From: Bacillus thuringiensis | Lineage (GTDB): Bacteria; Bacillota; Bacilli; Bacillales; Bacillaceae_G | Assembly (NCBI RefSeq): GCF_001182785.1 | Contig: NZ_CP012100.1 | Coordinates: 124,001-188,000, forward strand | Direction of reading: 5' to 3' | Length of the DNA: 64,000 nt | Shown here: piece after piece, positions 35,155-44,967 of the stretch | Position numbering within the stretch: the first letter of the stretch is position 1 | Layout of the letters: every line of letters starts with the position of its first letter | Position numbers and translations under genes: made by a program | Notes under the pieces: model-generated | Seen by the model: the letters and a program-made list of their open reading frames with translations, nothing else | What the model was told of the DNA's origin: nothing | Database searches by the model: none

Positions 35155-35194
35155 AAAGACCCAAAACAATAATAAGTAGTTTTAGGTCTTTTTC
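35155..35194 (-). terminator. terminator of the yxeA-yxdLM operon
   Basis: AAAGACC-AAAAC / GTTTT-GGTCTTTTT stem, about 80 bases past the permease stop. Confidence 0.65.
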
Positions 35195-35270
35195 TTAATA
35201 ATTTCTTATCTAATTCGAAATTATTAAGGCTTAAATATTTAAGTATCTTTAGTTGAAAATTATATACTTA

Positions 35271-37124
35271 TTACTTTTCTGTTGGAAGAACAATTCCTTT
35301 ATATAATTGAACTGTAATAAGATAATAAATTGAATAGATAATTAGGAAAATCAGGATTGGTAACCAAATACGGAAATATGGATCAATTAAGATAAAACCA
35401 AAAATGTTCATGCCCAATAACACGTGAACCATACCTACTATTCCTGGGAATAAAAACACTAAAAATAGCTCTTTGTAAATCGATTTTGTTAATAACTCAT
35501 GGCGAACTCCAATTTTACGAAGCATTTCATAGCGTACAGTATCTTTTGATGCACCGGAAAGAATCTTAAACATTAAGCAACTTGCCATCATCGCAAGGAA
35601 AGCAATACCCAAAAAGAAGCCCATAAATACTGTTCCACTGGCGCTGGCATAAATTCCATTATAGATTTGATATTTACTGAAAATGTCATCAGCCGTGACA
35701 TTTTTATATTTAACTAGCTGTAACTCGTCAATTTTTTTCCATTTGTCTAAATATGTTATAAAATCATCTGTTTTTCCAATTACAACGATGTTTTCTTTCC
35801 CTTGAATTTCATCATATATTTTTTGATCTACTATTTTTTTTACTTTTTCCATGTAATTTAAATAAGTTGGTTGAAGAGAGCGTAAAGCATAATCCCACCC
35901 TTCTGGGATAACGTTTGTATCTTCCCTATTCTTCTCACCATAATTTGAAATGGCTCCTACAGGAAGCTTTTCAGATACTCGTTTTACTTTTCCTCTATCC
36001 TTTTTTTCTATTCCAGCTTGTACAAGCGGACGATTTTTCTCTAAATCTTCTTTCAAGTAATAAATATACTTCTCATCCACTTTATAGCGATATTCATTCT
36101 TTTCTTTAAATGTAATGCTATCTAAAATGTTCTGTTCTTCTGCTGTTGGATTATGAAGAACTGTATCGTATATTTCAATTTGATCAGTCGATTTCATTAC
36201 GTTATTTTTGAAAGCCATCCCACCTGAAATTGCTCCTGCACCAAGTGCAACTAACATAGCTACTGTTGCGAGTACCTTTGTCAAACTATTAATACGAAAG
36301 TTTAATTGTGCAAATGTAAAAGCATTAAGACCTTTCTCACTACGCTTTTTATTACTCTTTAATTTTTGAATAATAAGCGGAAGTACAGAAGTAAATAACA
36401 TATATGTTCCCGCTGTAGTGGTAAGCATCGCAATCATAGGACCCTGTTCTTTTAATTTATTCATATAAATCATAGAAGCATATCCAATTCCTAATAAAAT
36501 AATGGCAAAACATGAAACAATCCCAGTCCACTTCCCTTTAATCATTGTACGTTCTGCTGAAGCATCTGCATGTACAAGTTGTAGAACGGAGATACGTGAT
36601 AATTTCACACTATTCATAATGGCAGATAACAAAAATAATACCAAGAAGAACATACATGTAACCAACATCGATGGGACATAAAATCCTTGGTAATCACTCG
36701 CCGTAAAATCCAGTTGCTTCATAAGGAGCTTACCAATTCCTTGTGAAAGCCCTATACCTACTGTAATTCCAATTATTAAGGATACTGCCCCAATCATAAT
36801 TGTTTCTAGAAACATAAGTAATGTTACCTTATGTTTTTTTGCCCCTAACATCATATACATCCCAAATTCTTTTTGACGAAGAGACATTAAAAAAGAATTG
36901 GCATATAGAACATAAAAGAATGTTATAATTCCAAGCAAGGATGTTCCCACTTGGAACACCATACTAATTGAGCGAATAGTAGAATTTGCTTCGATAAATG
37001 CTTTATTTAACGCAAGAGTTTGAAACATATAAAAAATTGAAATTGACATAACAAGACCAACTAGTAAGACAATATAATCACTCAGCTTACTTTTTAGTCC
37101 TGACATAGAAAGTTTAAATATCAT
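35271..37124 (-). CDS. yxdM: BceB/YxdM-type ABC permease
   Basis: 617 residues with ten predicted membrane helices in the BceB layout: four at the N-terminal half, two in the middle, a ~210-residue extracellular domain (about 310-510) and the C-terminal group. Two FtsX-type coupling segments are visible (L-R-Q-K-E-F-G-M-Y-M-M-L-G-A-K at about 80; V-R-Y-E-M-L-R-K-I-G-V-R near 540). Such permeases sense and detoxify antimicrobial peptides and signal to a two-component kinase. It starts 15 bases after the ATPase stop. No BceRS-like regulator pair is adjacent. Confidence 0.88.
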   Translation of the reverse strand: MIFKLSMSGLKSKLSDYIVLLVGLVMSISIFYMFQTLALNKAFIEANSTIRSISMVFQVGTSLLGIITFFYVLYANSFLMSLRQKEFGMYMMLGAKKHKVTLLMFLETIMIGAVSLIIGITVGIGLSQGIGKLLMKQLDFTASDYQGFYVPSMLVTCMFFLVLFLLSAIMNSVKLSRISVLQLVHADASAERTMIKGKWTGIVSCFAIILLGIGYASMIYMNKLKEQGPMIAMLTTTAGTYMLFTSVLPLIIQKLKSNKKRSEKGLNAFTFAQLNFRINSLTKVLATVAMLVALGAGAISGGMAFKNNVMKSTDQIEIYDTVLHNPTAEEQNILDSITFKEKNEYRYKVDEKYIYYLKEDLEKNRPLVQAGIEKKDRGKVKRVSEKLPVGAISNYGEKNREDTNVIPEGWDYALRSLQPTYLNYMEKVKKIVDQKIYDEIQGKENIVVIGKTDDFITYLDKWKKIDELQLVKYKNVTADDIFSKYQIYNGIYASASGTVFMGFFLGIAFLAMMASCLMFKILSGASKDTVRYEMLRKIGVRHELLTKSIYKELFLVFLFPGIVGMVHVLLGMNIFGFILIDPYFRIWLPILIFLIIYSIYYLITVQLYKGIVLPTEK

Positions 37125-37139
37125 GATGGTTGTCCTTCC

Positions 37140-37904
37140 TTATCCTTTTTGTGTACCTAAATCCGCTAGTACATCTAAAATTTCTTTATAAAAAGATTCA
37201 CGTGTACCACTACGATGAATTTCTTTATATAGCTCACCATCTTGGATGAATAAAATACGCTGGCAATAACTTGCACTATATGGATCATGGGTAACCATCA
37301 TAATTGAAACATCTTGTTTTTCATTTAAATTTTTCATTGCTTCTAAAAGGCTTGTTGCATTTTTTGAATCCAATGCACCTGTTGGCTCATCCCCTAAAAT
37401 AATTGCTGGTTCATGTACAAGCGCTCGTGCTGCCGCAGAACGTTGTTTTTGTCCACCAGATACCTCAGATGGATATTTTTGAAGTATTTCCGAAATCCCT
37501 AACATATTGGCTACTTTCTTTACTTTTGGGCCAATCTTACGCGATGGGACACCTTGAAGTGAAAGTGGAAGAGCAATATTTTCATGAATAGATAGATTTT
37601 CTAATAAGTTAAAATCTTGGAAGATAAAACCTAATTTTTGAGAACGGAAATCTGAAAGTTCTCCTTGTTTCATTTTAGTGATATCGATACCAGCAATTTC
37701 AACAATACCTCCAGTTGCAGCATCTAATGTTGAAATTACATTTAATAATGTTGTTTTTCCCGAACCGGACGGTCCCATGATTCCAACAAATTCTCCTTCT
37801 TGAATTGAGAAGGATACATCTTTTAAAGCGTGGGACTGATTTTCACCTTTTTTACCGTACACTTTTTGAACATTTTTTACATTTACAACTGAGTTGTTCA
37901 TCAT
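37140..37904 (-). CDS. yxdL: BceA/YxdL-type ABC ATPase
   Basis: 254 residues. Walker A G-P-S-G-S-G-K-T-T, Q-loop F-Q-D-F-N-L-L, signature V-S-G-G-Q-K-Q-R-S-A-A-A-R-A, Walker [14 protein letters not shown]-loop V-T-H-D. The K-Q-R-S-A-A-A variant is characteristic of the peptide-sensing BceA/YxdL group rather than of MacB/LolD. Pairs with the permease encoded downstream. Confidence 0.93.
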   Translation of the reverse strand: MMNNSVVNVKNVQKVYGKKGENQSHALKDVSFSIQEGEFVGIMGPSGSGKTTLLNVISTLDAATGGIVEIAGIDITKMKQGELSDFRSQKLGFIFQDFNLLENLSIHENIALPLSLQGVPSRKIGPKVKKVANMLGISEILQKYPSEVSGGQKQRSAAARALVHEPAIILGDEPTGALDSKNATSLLEAMKNLNEKQDVSIMMVTHDPYSASYCQRILFIQDGELYKEIHRSGTRESFYKEILDVLADLGTQKG

Positions 37905-37942
37905 ATTTTCCTACCTTTTCTTTAATTTGAAACAATCATTTA

Positions 37943-38299
37943 TTATTTAAGTTTTTCTTTTGCCTTTTCAGGAACATCTTTTTCCTGCACTTTCTCAAAT
38001 TCGTAAACATACTTTCCTTTTACATGAGCCTTTAAATAAGAATCTGAATAACCATCTTTTTTAGAAATTCCTAATTTAACGGTATTTTCATTACCTGATG
38101 TATCCACTCCGTTTAACTCGTAAAAATATCTCCTACCGTTATGTTTAGGATCAGGTTTTGCTTCCCCTTTTGTAAGAACATATACATCTTTTTCTTTCAC
38201 TAACGGATTAAATCGATCTACTGTTTCTCCTCCCATATAAGTCAATAATCCACCTCCTACAACAACAACTCCTGCTACTGTAATCCATGCTTTTTTCAT
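37943..38299 (-). CDS. yxeA: YxeA-family exported protein
   Basis: 118 residues. Signal-like N-terminus (about 4-24, V-V-V-V-G-G-G), then a small domain with F-N-P-L-V (about 30), Y-V-L-T-K-G and the aromatic/charged pattern R-R-Y-F-Y-E-L-N-G-V-D. This matches YxeA/DUF1093, which in B. subtilis follows yxdLM in the LL-37-inducible operon; here it precedes them, 38 bases away. Role unknown, perhaps substrate capture at the surface. Confidence 0.8.
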   Translation of the reverse strand: MKKAWITVAGVVVVGGGLLTYMGGETVDRFNPLVKEKDVYVLTKGEAKPDPKHNGRRYFYELNGVDTSGNENTVKLGISKKDGYSDSYLKAHVKGKYVYEFEKVQEKDVPEKAKEKLK

Positions 38300-38820
38300 C
38301 TATTTTTTCCACCTTTCTCTTTCCTAAAAGATTAAATATCTTCTATTAGATTGCAATAAGAATAGGTATGCTCTCTAACACATCCTTGAGTATAAATAGC
38401 GTTTCTTAATAAAAAGTGAGGAAGCTTCTTAAGTTTTTCTTAATAAAAATTTTTACAATGTAAGTACATAATATATTTTTTTAAAAAATATATTTCTTAT
38501 GTTTATACCCCATAATGCAGATTGCTCAGAGTATAAAAATAAAATTAATATATCACTTGAGTATTTTATTGTAATTGGCTAAGTAGTTTAGAGATTCATG
38601 TCCTTCTACATGTACAAATGTACAAGGAAAAGAAACTCTAAACAAAATTTTTATAGATTTAAAGAATTATATTCATTTAATCTTGTGTAAGAAGACATGA
38701 AAATGAATACTTTTTTATAAAGGAATTGCTTTAGTTATATATATTCATCATGATTTTCAATAGCAAATCTATTAATTTAAAGAGAGCTTTATTTCTGTAC
38801 AGCTGCGTATAAAGATTCTT
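38300..38820. other. gene-free stretch with hairpin repeat
   Basis: Contains the promoter region of yxeA next to 38300 and the hairpin repeat at 38586-38643. No gene seen. Confidence 0.45.
38586..38643. repeat. hairpin repeat, copy 2
   Basis: Outer arms GTTTAGAG and CTCTAAAC enclose an inner imperfect hairpin (CATGTCCTT...; TGTACAAATGTACA core). Shares GAAACTCTAAAC and the CATGTC...GTACA theme with 35043-35090. Confidence 0.45.
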
Positions 38821-38870
38821 TCTGACATAAAAACACGATGTCTTAAGAGACATCGTGTTTTTATGTCAGA
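38821..38870 (-). terminator. long perfect terminator hairpin downstream of the first MFS gene
   Basis: Perfect 22-bp arms (38821-38842 and 38849-38870) around TTAAGA; the stem contains A5/T5 blocks so it can terminate in either direction. It lies 25 bases past the MFS stop. Confidence 0.8.
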
Positions 38871-38894
38871 GATTCATCTCTTACTTCAATAATT

Positions 38895-40133
38895 TTATTG
38901 TATATTAGCATCTTTTTCTTTTATCAAAATTAAACTAAAATACCCGATGAGTAAAAAGACAGCTGCTAAATAAAAGCCTGCTTTCATACTCCCAGTATAA
39001 ATTGATAATACTCCTGTGATATATGGAGCTAGTACACTTGAAGACATTCCTATAAAATTGTATAGTCCAAAAGTTGTGCTATATAGATTTTGAGGAGCAT
39101 TATTTGCTACAAAAGCTACAATTATTGGATCCATTGCAATTTTCCCCATAAAGCCATATAATACTAGCCCCACTATAATCCAAACAGTACTATTAGTAAA
39201 ACCAATTAAAAAAGTAAAGATTGAAGAAAATATCAACATAAACTTCATGATTTTGACATGTTTTTGAAAACGGTCGTTTATCCAACTAAATAAAATACTT
39301 CCAGGAATCGCTAAAAGTGCAATTATTGCCGATAAATAACCGGCTATACTACCTTCAATTCCTTGTTCAGTTTGAAGATAATAAGGAAGCCAGGTTACCA
39401 TAACTGAAAATCCATATAATGAACAAAAAGCGACAATATAACTAACTATTAAGTTTCTGTTCATTAAAAAGAGTTTAATTGAACTTGAGAATTTTTTTTC
39501 TTCTATATCAATTTTCCTCTTTATTGAATTATTATTTTTACTATCATTTTTAATAGTAAATAACATTATTATTGACACTATTATTGTTAGTAGAGCAAAA
39601 ATAAAAAAAGTAATTCTCCAACTAAACCCTAAAGATAGCGTAAAATAACTAGAAAATATAAACCCTAGAGATAACCCTATCGCTCCTCCACTATTTATTA
39701 TTGCACTCCCAATTGTTCGATATTTATTTGGAATAGACTCTGATGATAATGCAAATTGTGGACCATAAAAAGTTCCTTGTCCAATCCCAGAAATCGTCCA
39801 TGCAGATATAAGTAACAAATACCCTTCTGACAACCCCGTTACAGCTAAAAATATTCCAGAAATCAGAAATCCAGGAACGAGCACCCATTTTTTTGAATAC
39901 CTATCTCCTAAATAACCCGATGGAATTTGTACAATTGTATAAGCTAAGAAAAATAAACTATTCATAAGCCCTATTTCTGCATTGTTTAATGAATAATCAC
40001 TTTTAACCTCCCCTATTACTGGGGTTAAAATAGCACGATTTCCATATATAAAAATCCAGCCTAAAAAAAATACAATAACTAATCTTATCCAATAAGGAGT
40101 CATTTTATTTTTTATTAATACTTTTTGTTTCAT
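38895..40133 (-). CDS. MFS transporter, anion:cation symporter type (paralogue 1)
   Basis: 412 residues, 12 membrane helices. MFS loop motif G-Y-L-G-D-R-Y-S-K-K (about 73-82) and G-R/N-R-A-I-L-T-P near the first helix fit the ACS family that carries organic anions. It is about half identical by eye to the carrier at 41567-42838 (shared L-F-F-x-Y-T-I-x-Q-I-P, Y-G-P-Q-F-A-L-S-S-E-x-I-P-N-K, R-S/T-I-G-S-A-I-I-N-S-G). Placed after an allantoate amidohydrolase, so ureide or carbamoyl-amino-acid uptake is plausible. Confidence 0.85.
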   Translation of the reverse strand: MKQKVLIKNKMTPYWIRLVIVFFLGWIFIYGNRAILTPVIGEVKSDYSLNNAEIGLMNSLFFLAYTIVQIPSGYLGDRYSKKWVLVPGFLISGIFLAVTGLSEGYLLLISAWTISGIGQGTFYGPQFALSSESIPNKYRTIGSAIINSGGAIGLSLGFIFSSYFTLSLGFSWRITFFIFALLTIIVSIIMLFTIKNDSKNNNSIKRKIDIEEKKFSSSIKLFLMNRNLIVSYIVAFCSLYGFSVMVTWLPYYLQTEQGIEGSIAGYLSAIIALLAIPGSILFSWINDRFQKHVKIMKFMLIFSSIFTFLIGFTNSTVWIIVGLVLYGFMGKIAMDPIIVAFVANNAPQNLYSTTFGLYNFIGMSSSVLAPYITGVLSIYTGSMKAGFYLAAVFLLIGYFSLILIKEKDANIQ

Positions 40134-40216
40134 TATGTCCCCCTTTTAGAAATTTAATATCATGGTCTTTGCTTGTAGTAGATCTGAATTGAATAAGATA
40201 ATTAAATAGTTAATTT

Positions 40217-40260
40217 AAATAATAAATAAACAACAATAAAACATTGTTTATTTATTATTT
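40217..40260 (-). terminator. AT-rich terminator of allC
   Basis: Perfect 17-bp arms AAATAATAAATAAACAA (40217-40233) and its complement (40244-40260), 10-base loop, just past the allC stop. Confidence 0.6.
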
Positions 40261-40280
40261 ATAAATTTACTTAAACTGTG

Positions 40281-41522
40281 TTAATATGCTAATTCATATA
40301 ATGTATGAATTAACACATTTACTCCTTCAGCTAAATCTTTAGGATCCGTATACTCAAACGGAGAATGACTAATACCTTTATGACTTGGAACAAAAACCAT
40401 GGCTGTCGGTATATATGGTGCCATAATCTGAGCATCATGCCCTGCACCACTATGCATCATTTTATACACAATATTATTTTGCAAACATTGCTTTTCGATA
40501 ATGTCAGTTATCCCTCTATCCATTGGTACTGGTGCAGCATCCATCCACATTTTAATATTTATTTGAACTCCTAATTCATTTGCAACTTTGTTCATTTCCT
40601 GTACTATTTTATCAGTAAATTGATGCAATTCTTCTTTTTCAACATGCCTTACATCTATTGTAAATATAGCTTTACCTGGTACTACATTTACGATATTGGG
40701 TTCTACTTTAATTTCCCCAACAGTGGCAACAAGTGGCTCCCCATGTTCTAAAGTCATGGTATGAATCCTATGTATCATATAACTAGCTGCACTCATCGCA
40801 TCTTTTCTATATTTCATTGGCGTGGTGCCTGCATGATTAGATTCACCAATTATTTCAACTGTAAACCGTCGTTGACCAACAATGTTTTGGACAATACCAA
40901 TGGATCTCTTTTCTTTCTCTAGTACTTCTCCTTGTTCTACATGAAGTTCAACAAATGCTTTAATATCCTTACGAGCATATTCAGGATTAGCTTTAAATGT
41001 GAAACCAGTTTGTCTCATCACCTCTACAAATGCTTGACCATTAAAATCTGAGATATTCTGAACATCTTCTTGTTTAGCAATCCCAACAATATTTTTAGAT
41101 CCCCAAAATGTATATGGAAACCGACTTCCCTCTTCTTCCGCCATGGATACAACCTCAATATTCCGCAAAGGCTGTCCATATTTTTCTTTTAAATATTTTA
41201 TAGCTAAAAGTCCAGCGATAATACCATACTGCCCATCAAATAATCCTCCATTTTTTACTGTATCAACATGAGAACCAGTTAATATTGTTTCGTCTTTATA
41301 TTTACTACCTTCAAGCGTTCCAAATAAATTTCCGATTTCATCATAATGGATAGATAATTCCTCTTTAATAAATAGCATTTTTAGAGACTCTTGAGCCTCT
41401 AGCCACTCTGAACTATATAAGAACCTGGATACTCCCCCTTCTGGATCTTTTCCACATTCTCCTAACCAATGAAGTAAATCGAGTGTATCCTTTCCTAATT
41501 GCAACTTATCCAATGTATGCAT
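40281..41522 (-). CDS. allC: allantoate amidohydrolase / N-carbamoyl-amino acid hydrolase (M20 family)
   Basis: 413 residues, normal for AllC. Binuclear metal ligands visible: H in T-G-S-H-V-D-T-V (about 84), D in G-L-F-D-G-Q-Y-G, E-E in S-M-A-E-E-E-G-S-R-F, H in V-E-L-H-V-E-Q-G and H in G-I-S-H-S-P-F-E-Y-T. The insertion/lid domain has N-H-A-G-T-T-P-M. It releases ammonia and CO2 from allantoate or carbamoyl amino acids in purine or hydantoin catabolism. Location between two carriers and near a PucR-type activator supports the ureide role, though N-carbamoyl-L-amino-acid hydrolases have the same signature. Confidence 0.88.
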   Translation of the reverse strand: MHTLDKLQLGKDTLDLLHWLGECGKDPEGGVSRFLYSSEWLEAQESLKMLFIKEELSIHYDEIGNLFGTLEGSKYKDETILTGSHVDTVKNGGLFDGQYGIIAGLLAIKYLKEKYGQPLRNIEVVSMAEEEGSRFPYTFWGSKNIVGIAKQEDVQNISDFNGQAFVEVMRQTGFTFKANPEYARKDIKAFVELHVEQGEVLEKEKRSIGIVQNIVGQRRFTVEIIGESNHAGTTPMKYRKDAMSAASYMIHRIHTMTLEHGEPLVATVGEIKVEPNIVNVVPGKAIFTIDVRHVEKEELHQFTDKIVQEMNKVANELGVQINIKMWMDAAPVPMDRGITDIIEKQCLQNNIVYKMMHSGAGHDAQIMAPYIPTAMVFVPSHKGISHSPFEYTDPKDLAEGVNVLIHTLYELAY

Positions 41523-41566
41523 TAATTTCCCTCCAGTAAACTTCCAATTAATTTACTCTTATCCTC

Positions 41567-42838
41567 TTAAATGCTTCCTTCTTCAAAATGTGTATTCGGA
41601 GAAGTCTCCTTAAAAAACATCATGATAATTAAACTTATTCCAAGAATGATAACAGCTGAATAAAACCCAGCAGCCATACTGCCCGTTAAATCGGCTAAAT
41701 AACCTGCGATAAATGGAGCCACAATTGAGGATGACATTCCTATAAAATTATAAAGACTAAACGCTCGGCCATATGATTCTGGATTTACGTTCTCTGAAAC
41801 AGTTGCAATTAGCACCGGATCTAGCGCTATTTTCCCAAAAAGACCATAAATAATAAGAGCTCCAATCATTAAAGGAATACTTTGAATATACACCGTTGCC
41901 CATAAAGAAATTGCGGCGATTGGAACCAATGTAAATACAAATATCTTTTTCTTTCCATATTTATCAGATAAATAACCCACAAAAAGTGATCCTGGTATTG
42001 CTGCCCATGGAACTAATGATGAAATAAAACCTATTTCACTGCCCTGAAATCCCCGCTCCACTTGTAAATACTTTGGTAACCACGTCATAATAACTGTAAA
42101 TCCATAAATAGAGCAAAATAATATAATGAATGTAATTAAAAGATTACGGTTCTTTAATAAAGAAAGCATACTTATATCAGTCTCTATATCTATGACTGGA
42201 TTACTTACATCTTTCTTTTGTCTCTTTCCTTCTTTGACAACAAAACCAATGAACAAACCGCATAAAATGGTTAACACGGAAAATATGTAAAACATCATTC
42301 TCCAGTTTATTCCCCATTCCAACACAAGGGTACTAGAAGAAATAAAGCCTAATGATATTCCTAAAGCTGCTCCGCTATTAATGATGGCAGAACCGATACT
42401 CCTTCTTTTATTTGGTATTGCCTCAGAAGAAAGTGCGAACTGCGGTCCATAATAAGTAGCTTGTGTAAGTCCTGTTAAAGCACGCGCCACTAAGAATCCT
42501 GTAAATCCAGCCATAATACCACTTACTCCTGTAAAAATTCCAAATAAAATAAAACCCGGAACCAGAATTATTTTCCTCCCAAACTTATCGCTCAATGTAC
42601 CGGCCGGAATTTGTGCGATTGTATAAGTGAAAAAGAAAATACTATTTACTAAACCCAATTGAGTATTGTTCAAGTTATACTCCAACCCTATTTCTCCCAA
42701 TATAGGGTTTAAAATGTACCGATCCGCATTAAGAAATATTGTTCCTAAAGTAAATGCCAGTACAACTTTCCACCAGTAAGGAATCAAAGTAGTGGATTCT
42801 CCAAATTTATCTTGTTTTTTCATTAAGGATTCAGACAT
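41567..42838 (-). CDS. MFS transporter, anion:cation symporter type (paralogue 2)
   Basis: 423 residues, 12 helices; G-T-L-S-D-K-F-G-R-K loop motif (about 80-89) and the same Y-G-P-Q-F-A-L-S-S-E stretch as the carrier at 38895-40133. It starts the unit, 44 bases ahead of allC, and is divergent from the pucR-like gene. Presumably imports the allC substrate or a related compound. Duplication of the carrier around allC suggests two related substrates or a recent amplification. Confidence 0.86.
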   Translation of the reverse strand: MSESLMKKQDKFGESTTLIPYWWKVVLAFTLGTIFLNADRYILNPILGEIGLEYNLNNTQLGLVNSIFFFTYTIAQIPAGTLSDKFGRKIILVPGFILFGIFTGVSGIMAGFTGFLVARALTGLTQATYYGPQFALSSEAIPNKRRSIGSAIINSGAALGISLGFISSSTLVLEWGINWRMMFYIFSVLTILCGLFIGFVVKEGKRQKKDVSNPVIDIETDISMLSLLKNRNLLITFIILFCSIYGFTVIMTWLPKYLQVERGFQGSEIGFISSLVPWAAIPGSLFVGYLSDKYGKKKIFVFTLVPIAAISLWATVYIQSIPLMIGALIIYGLFGKIALDPVLIATVSENVNPESYGRAFSLYNFIGMSSSIVAPFIAGYLADLTGSMAAGFYSAVIILGISLIIMMFFKETSPNTHFEEGSI

Positions 42839-43348
42839 ATTAACAATACTCCCTTTACATTTTTCAGTGAAAATCCACCTTATTTAATATTTTTATAAGC
42901 ATACTACTTTAACACTTTGTCAAATTCGTATAATACTTTCTCTCACAATTCATTTTAAATCTATTTATTTCCCTATCTTTTTATGGAGAATCTTTCAAAC
43001 ATAACACTGAAATAATTGGATATCCAACAACTTTTCGAATCTTTTATAAGGCCTATTTCATATATTATTATTTAATTCTAATAACTACATTGACAAATCA
43101 TCCAAATATATACTGTTTTTTTAGTTATTATAACCATAGTTAGAGTTAACACCTTTTACTCTCAGGTTTCCTGTTTTATAATGGCCGTTATTTAGCAAAA
43201 TATTATTAATCAATTTATCCAGTTATTATTTTCTATAACGTAGTATTTACATTTAAACTTTGTAATACATTCTAAGAGTTAGTATAATCTACTTATTTAG
43301 TAATTTGGCTCTTAATATCCTACATAAGTCATCCTTGGAGGAAATCTA
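42839..43348. promoter_or_regulatory. divergent intergenic region between MFS/allC and pucR
   Basis: About 510 bases of AT-rich DNA without a gene. It should hold the divergent promoters. I could not pick out a convincing PucR box. Confidence 0.4.
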
Positions 43349-44967
43349 ATGAAACTATATGATATTATGAAAATCCCTATTTTTGATCAAGCTAAACTTA
43401 TCGCTGGTCATAAGGGTTTAGAACAAGAAGTTTATACCGTTAATATGATGGATGCACCTGATATAATTCATTTCTTAAAAAGAAACGAATTATATCAGGT
43501 GCATATCATTTTAAAGACGATATGTATGCATTACGAGAACTTATCATACAAATGAAGAAACAAGGTTGTACAGCTTTAGGTATAAAAACTAAACGGTTTT
43601 TACAAGAAATACCTGAAGAAATTATTTCATTAGCAGATGAAATTTATTTTCCAATTATTGAGCTCCCATTTGACATAGGACTAGGAGATCTTGTAAATCA
43701 AACCTTAAGTTATATTCTGGATATGCGAACTAATGAATTACATCAAGCAATGCAAATACATCAACAATTTTCAAATCACATTATAAGTGGAAAAGGCATA
43801 AATATGATTTTGGAAAATTTATCATCAATAATTCAGTTACCAGTTGTACTACTTGACTATCACTTGCGCCCTATTTCCGAATACAATAACACTAAAGCAT
43901 CTATTCAAATTTTAAAAAAGCTTTTTATAAACGGGCGTAAACTACCGTTATCAACAATAGAAATTGTTACTTTTTCTCTTCTTACTAAAACTCGTGATAC
44001 AGTTTCAATTTTTCCCATCTTTACACAGAATAATCAATACAGCTATTTAGTTATAGACGGCTTTATTTCACCTTTAAATCGTTCAATGGTATTGGCTGTT
44101 GAACAAGCTGCAAACGTCCTTGCTTTTGAATTAATAAAAGAACATTCTTTAAGACAATACTCAAGACGCATTCAGGATGAATTTTTTACGAATGTTATTA
44201 ATAGTGTTTTCTCTACTCAAAATGAAATTATTAATCTAGGAAAAGAATTTCATTTATCATTTGATCAAAAGTATATTTGTATTATAGGAAAAATAGATAT
44301 AAAAGAATTCACTATGTCATTTATGGAATATCAAGAAGAAAAGGATCTTATATATGACTTGATAGAGGAAGAACTAAATTCTTATACTGCAAATGTTCAT
44401 TTATTCATAAAAGATGATATGTATGTTTTGTTGGTGAATTGTGATGGCATTTGGAGACAAACTGAAAAAGAACGAATGATCTCTTTATTAAAAAACATAC
44501 AGGTGAAAATCTATACATATTTTCAAAAAAGCATATCTTTTGGAATTGCTAATTCTAGCGAACAATTGTTACATATATCTCATTCATTTAAAGAAGCAAC
44601 AGATGCATTTTACTACGGTGAAATATCAGGGAGTAAAGAATTTATTGAGATCTATCAAGCAAAAGAAATCTCAGCGATTTTACGTATGATTCCACAAGAA
44701 CAATTAAAAAAGTTCTATGAGAGCACACTACATTCACTTGCAAATGAAAATGAAAAAGATCATGCTGTACTATTGCACACGTTATCTGTTTATTTAGAAA
44801 CTCATTGTGCAATATCCGAAACTGCTAAACGTTTATTTTTACATCGTAATACCGTTATTTATCGTTTAGAGAAATGTGAAGAAATACTTGGACGAAACAT
44901 AAAAGATCCAAACGAAACTTTACAATTAAGAATTGCATTTAGAATAAAACCATTAATCCATGTATGA
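43349..44967 (+). pseudogene. pucR: PucR-family activator, frameshifted
   Basis: The N-terminal PucR domain begins at ATG 43349 (TGGAGG upstream; I-F-D-Q-A-K-L-I-A-G-H) and runs in frame to about 43490, where it shifts; the remaining ~490 residues are in another frame, from G-A-Y-H-F-K-D-D-M-Y-A-L near 43501 through the GGDEF-like middle domain to the C-terminal HTH (A-K-R-L-F-L-H-R-N-T-V-I-Y-R-L). Inserting one A in GAATTATATCAGG restores the frame (E-L-I-S-G-A-Y-H-F). Residues 43522-44967 remain open and might be made from an internal start, but would lack most of the sensory domain. PucR activates purine/ureide genes. The lesion lies inside a perfect 17-bp inverted repeat. Confidence 0.85.
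43453..43503. repeat. perfect 17-bp inverted repeat at the pucR frameshift
   Basis: Arms TGCACCTGATATAATTC (43453-43469) and GAATTATATCAGGTGCA (43487-43503), 17-base spacer. The missing base that breaks the pucR frame would make the right arm imperfect. Confidence 0.8.
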
